A DNA stretch of 52,087 nt from DTU063 sp001512695 (GTDB lineage Bacteria; Bacillota; Thermosediminibacteria; Thermosediminibacterales; Tepidanaerobacteraceae), in the NCBI GenBank assembly GCA_049658265.1, contig JBASOM010000137.1, positions 1 through 52,087 of the forward strand, read 5' to 3'. Under the pieces are notes generated by a model. The model searched no databases. It was not told where the DNA came from and saw only the letters and a list, made by a program, of their open reading frames with translations. Positions 50,347-52,087 of the stretch are shown piece after piece. The position numbers were made by a program, and so were the translations under genes. Position 1 is the first letter of the stretch, and every line of letters begins with the position of its first letter.

Positions 50347-50560
50347 AATGTCCTCCAGCTGGAATGGTGATAAATTGATGTCTATTAATACCTCTCTTTG
50401 TCTTATTTTAATACCACGCTATTTCTTTTAAGTTGCACTATAGTTTTATTAGATGAGCATTATGGTTTAATTTGTGTTACATTAGAATTACAGTTGGATT
50501 TCACAAAAAATCCAACGATTTAATTTGAGATTACTGCTGAATCACCTGAAAACAGGTTAT
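50347..50560. other. Intergenic region with an imperfect palindrome
   Basis: There is no gene in the gap between the 75-residue gene and the regulator's terminator. It contains an inverted repeat GTTGGATTT (50493-50501) with AAATCCAAC (50508-50516), which could be an operator or weak bidirectional hairpin. A promoter for the 75-residue gene must lie here, but no clear hexamer pair was found. Confidence 0.5.
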
Positions 50561-50590
50561 AAAAACAAAAAACCGGTTTTGGCCGGTCTC
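50561..50590 (-). terminator. Terminator after the SARP-type regulator
   Basis: ACCGG-CCAAAA-CCGGT stem (50573-50587) followed on the minus strand by six T, G and a further T run. It lies about 15 bases after the stop. Confidence 0.88.
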
Positions 50591-50603
50591 GTGACTTTGT
50601 ATA

Positions 50604-51824
50604 TTATGCTATAAAAGAATCTAAGGCTGATATAGGCTGAAAATTAAATTTTAGCGTAAACTTTTTTTCATCGACAATCTCCTTGAACTTACTTTGTACT
50701 CTATCTTTTATTAATTTAAGGTTGGATTCAGATAAGTTTGCCAGTAAAAGGAGAATTTGCGAAGGGTTCCAACGGCAAAAAACATCACCTTTTCTAAGAC
50801 AGTTAAAGAGCAACTGTTCTAGTTTTCTTACCGCTTTTTCCCTATCTTGTTTCGAAATGTTGGCTTTATTGCCAATAACAGAAATGAGGCCGAGGAATTT
50901 TGAACACTCTGTTCGCAGACTTTGCCTGCGTTCAAAGTTGAAAATAGTCTTAAAGTAATCTATCTCGCAATATAGCGCGCCCTCCATTTTATCATCTTCG
51001 CATAGACTCCTGCCCAAAAATAAAAGATCTTCAAAACGATTATTGTTATGGTGGCTAACAATCCTGTTATAAATATTTTTTAGGGCCGGTGTAGGCTCTA
51101 TAGAAAATTCTTGGTACATCCTGCTTGTTATATAATTGTAATGGCTTAGGGCATTTTTTAGCTGTTTTAATTCAATTAGAGCTTCCAAGAAAAATATATG
51201 CATACCTTCCTCATACGGCTCATGTATACATGCCTCCTCGTAAATCTGAACTATGTCGCTATACCTTTTTTCCCTCTTCAAAAGCTCCATGAGATTTAAA
51301 ACCGCATGAACATATAAACGATGATACCGGATTCTGATGGGATATACCCATCCGCTGTATGGGTTTTCCGCAAGATACTGCCCCCTATAGAGTTGCAATG
51401 CTTCAGTGTATTTTTGTATTGCCTGCTGAACATCAGTATCCTTTTTGATATCCGCAATTCTTATCTTTTTTTCAAAAAGGTCCATATCAGTAATACAATT
51501 GGCACCCAAACTAAATACATAAAAACCGTTTTGGAAGCTGAGGCAAATACCATTTTCGACAGTATCAGCTCGCATTATACCCATTTTTTTTATATTATTT
51601 TTTAGGCGCGAAATTTGAGTTCTAAGCACATTTTTGGGACCAACCACCTCGTCTTCATTCCAGAGATCCTCAAGTATGATTTCAGGTACAAGCTTTTTAT
51701 TTCTATGCGTAATAAAATACTTAAGCAGTTCATAATTTTTGCTAGCCCTCCTGCTCTTCTTTAATACCGAGTTATTGTTTATTCTTATATCAAAATCCCC
51801 GAAAGTTAGTATTTCTATAATCAT
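50604..51824 (-). CDS. SARP/BTAD transcriptional regulator with degenerate GGDEF-like tail
   Basis: A 406-residue regulator. Residues 1-95 form an OmpR/SARP-type winged helix (LTFGDFDIRI, then RRASKNYELLKYFITHRNKK and NVLRTQISRLKNNIKK). Residues 110-255 are the helical BTAD/TPR domain (YRGQYLAENPYSGWVYPIR; LMELLKREKRYSDIV). The C-terminal 140 residues resemble a nucleotide-cyclase/GGDEF fold with no GGDEF motif (LRKGDVFCRWNPSQILLLLA), so it may bind but not make c-di-GMP. GGGGGG lies just before the ATG. It has its own promoter and is divergent in function, not direction, from the surface operon it probably controls. Confidence 0.85.
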   Translation of the reverse strand: MIIEILTFGDFDIRINNNSVLKKSRRASKNYELLKYFITHRNKKLVPEIILEDLWNEDEVVGPKNVLRTQISRLKNNIKKMGIMRADTVENGICLSFQNGFYVFSLGANCITDMDLFEKKIRIADIKKDTDVQQAIQKYTEALQLYRGQYLAENPYSGWVYPIRIRYHRLYVHAVLNLMELLKREKRYSDIVQIYEEACIHEPYEEGMHIFFLEALIELKQLKNALSHYNYITSRMYQEFSIEPTPALKNIYNRIVSHHNNNRFEDLLFLGRSLCEDDKMEGALYCEIDYFKTIFNFERRQSLRTECSKFLGLISVIGNKANISKQDREKAVRKLEQLLFNCLRKGDVFCRWNPSQILLLLANLSESNLKLIKDRVQSKFKEIVDEKKFTLKFNFQPISALDSFIA

Positions 51825-51887
51825 CCAAAATCCCCCCTTTTATGACAAATTTTTTCTATTTTCTTAATAGCAAAAATATTTGTATTT

Positions 51888-51917
51888 ATTATACCACGGT
51901 TGTCCATTTTCTGTCTA
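51888..51917 (-). promoter_or_regulatory. Promoter of the SARP-type regulator
   Basis: TAGACA (51912-51917), 18 bases, extended -10 TGG-TATAAT (51888-51893). It lies about 60 bases before the regulator start and about 45 bases after the 3' end of the group II intron. Confidence 0.75.
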
Positions 51918-51959
51918 GCCCTGCTTTTTATCTAAAATTTTTTATGTAAAATGCCGTCA

Positions 51960-52087
51960 TAATCGAGTAGGAGGCGAGTAATTATTTTACTCGCCGTCCC
52001 CTCACACCACCGGACATACGGGCCCGTATCCGGCGGTTCATTAGTTGAATGCTTTTGACAACCGGCAATATCTCTTATAGATACTTC
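51960..52087 (-). mobile_element. Group II intron, 3' end (domains V and VI), truncated by the window edge
   Basis: The minus strand reads GAACCGCCGGATACGGGCCC..GTATGTCCGGTGGTGTGAGG, a domain V hairpin with the CGC triad and the GGTGGTGTG tail of a widespread bacterial class. A domain VI stem follows (GGCGAGTAA/TTACTCGCC), and CTCCTACTCGATT marks the branch-point region and 3' end. The exact junction is about 51960-51965. The reverse transcriptase gene should lie to the right of the window; the last frame before domain V (ending KRYCRLSKAFN, stop near 52042) could be its C terminus, unproven. Confidence 0.8.

Noticed and set aside
1..52087. CRISPR arrays, insertion sequences with transposase, and prophage genes
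   Set aside because: No regularly spaced repeats and no transposase, integrase or phage protein was seen. The only mobile element is the partial group II intron at the right edge.

Overview
The window looks like a chromosomal segment of an anaerobic, endospore-forming, low-GC Clostridia bacterium. The evidence is sporulation genes (spoIVA, spoIIP, spoIIGA-sigE-sigG, spoVD, yunB), a complete Firmicute-type division and cell-wall (dcw) cluster, a SCIFF-type radical SAM maturase, a Spo0E-like phosphatase, strong Shine-Dalgarno sites and frequent TTG/GTG starts. The MurE motif DNPR points to meso-diaminopimelate peptidoglycan. Gene content suggests the Thermoanaerobacterales/Thermosediminibacterales neighbourhood, but the genus cannot be fixed from this sequence alone. 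Almost every gene is on the minus strand; the only plus-strand genes are a tRNA-Pro and one hypothetical gene near 40 kb.

Layout, left to right: (1) 1-419 is the promoter and leader of an rRNA operon read leftward, whose 16S gene should begin just past the left edge. (2) 420-4821 is an operon acyP-rarA-cheB-P1 peptidase-yunB. (3) 5038-15418 runs from ylmC through nrdR, a B12-type radical SAM gene, pgeF, a DUF1614 membrane gene, spoIIP, two tandem DUF3189 genes, der and gpsA, and then a separately promoted spoIVA. (4) 15544-36881 is the dcw cluster. In transcription order it is mraZ, rsmH, ftsL, spoVD, murE, murF, mraY, murD, ftsW/spoVE, murG, murC, murA, ftsQ, DUF881, sbp, ftsA, ftsZ, terminator, spoIIGA, sigE, sigG and a 44-residue membrane peptide. 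It starts at a MraZ operator and ends in the mother-cell/forespore sigma genes. (5) 37049-39643 is a pair of M16 peptidase-like genes. (6) 39793-42661 holds tRNA-Pro(CGG), a hypothetical gene, a ferredoxin, a Spo0E-like peptide and the SCIFF maturase scfB.

(7) 42820-51824 is an accessory cell-surface locus and the most interesting part. In transcription order it holds a SARP/BTAD regulator with a degenerate GGDEF-like tail, a 75-residue protein, a very acidic secreted protein, a SipW-type signal peptidase, two TasA/camelysin-like proteins, an LPXTG-like anchored protein, a class-D-like sortase and a secreted transglutaminase-like protein. Three RNA elements are interleaved: a clear c-di-GMP-I (GEMM) riboswitch before the transglutaminase gene, a GEMM-like element before the larger TasA-like gene, and an approximately 260-nt structured region with misleading short ORFs before the LPXTG gene. 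The inferred theme is second-messenger-controlled assembly of a protein matrix or surface layer. (8) The right edge carries the 3' end (domains V-VI) of a group II intron, inserted just upstream of the regulator's promoter.

Several of the longest open frames start too far upstream. Shine-Dalgarno position was used to choose starts, and each changed start is stated in its entry.
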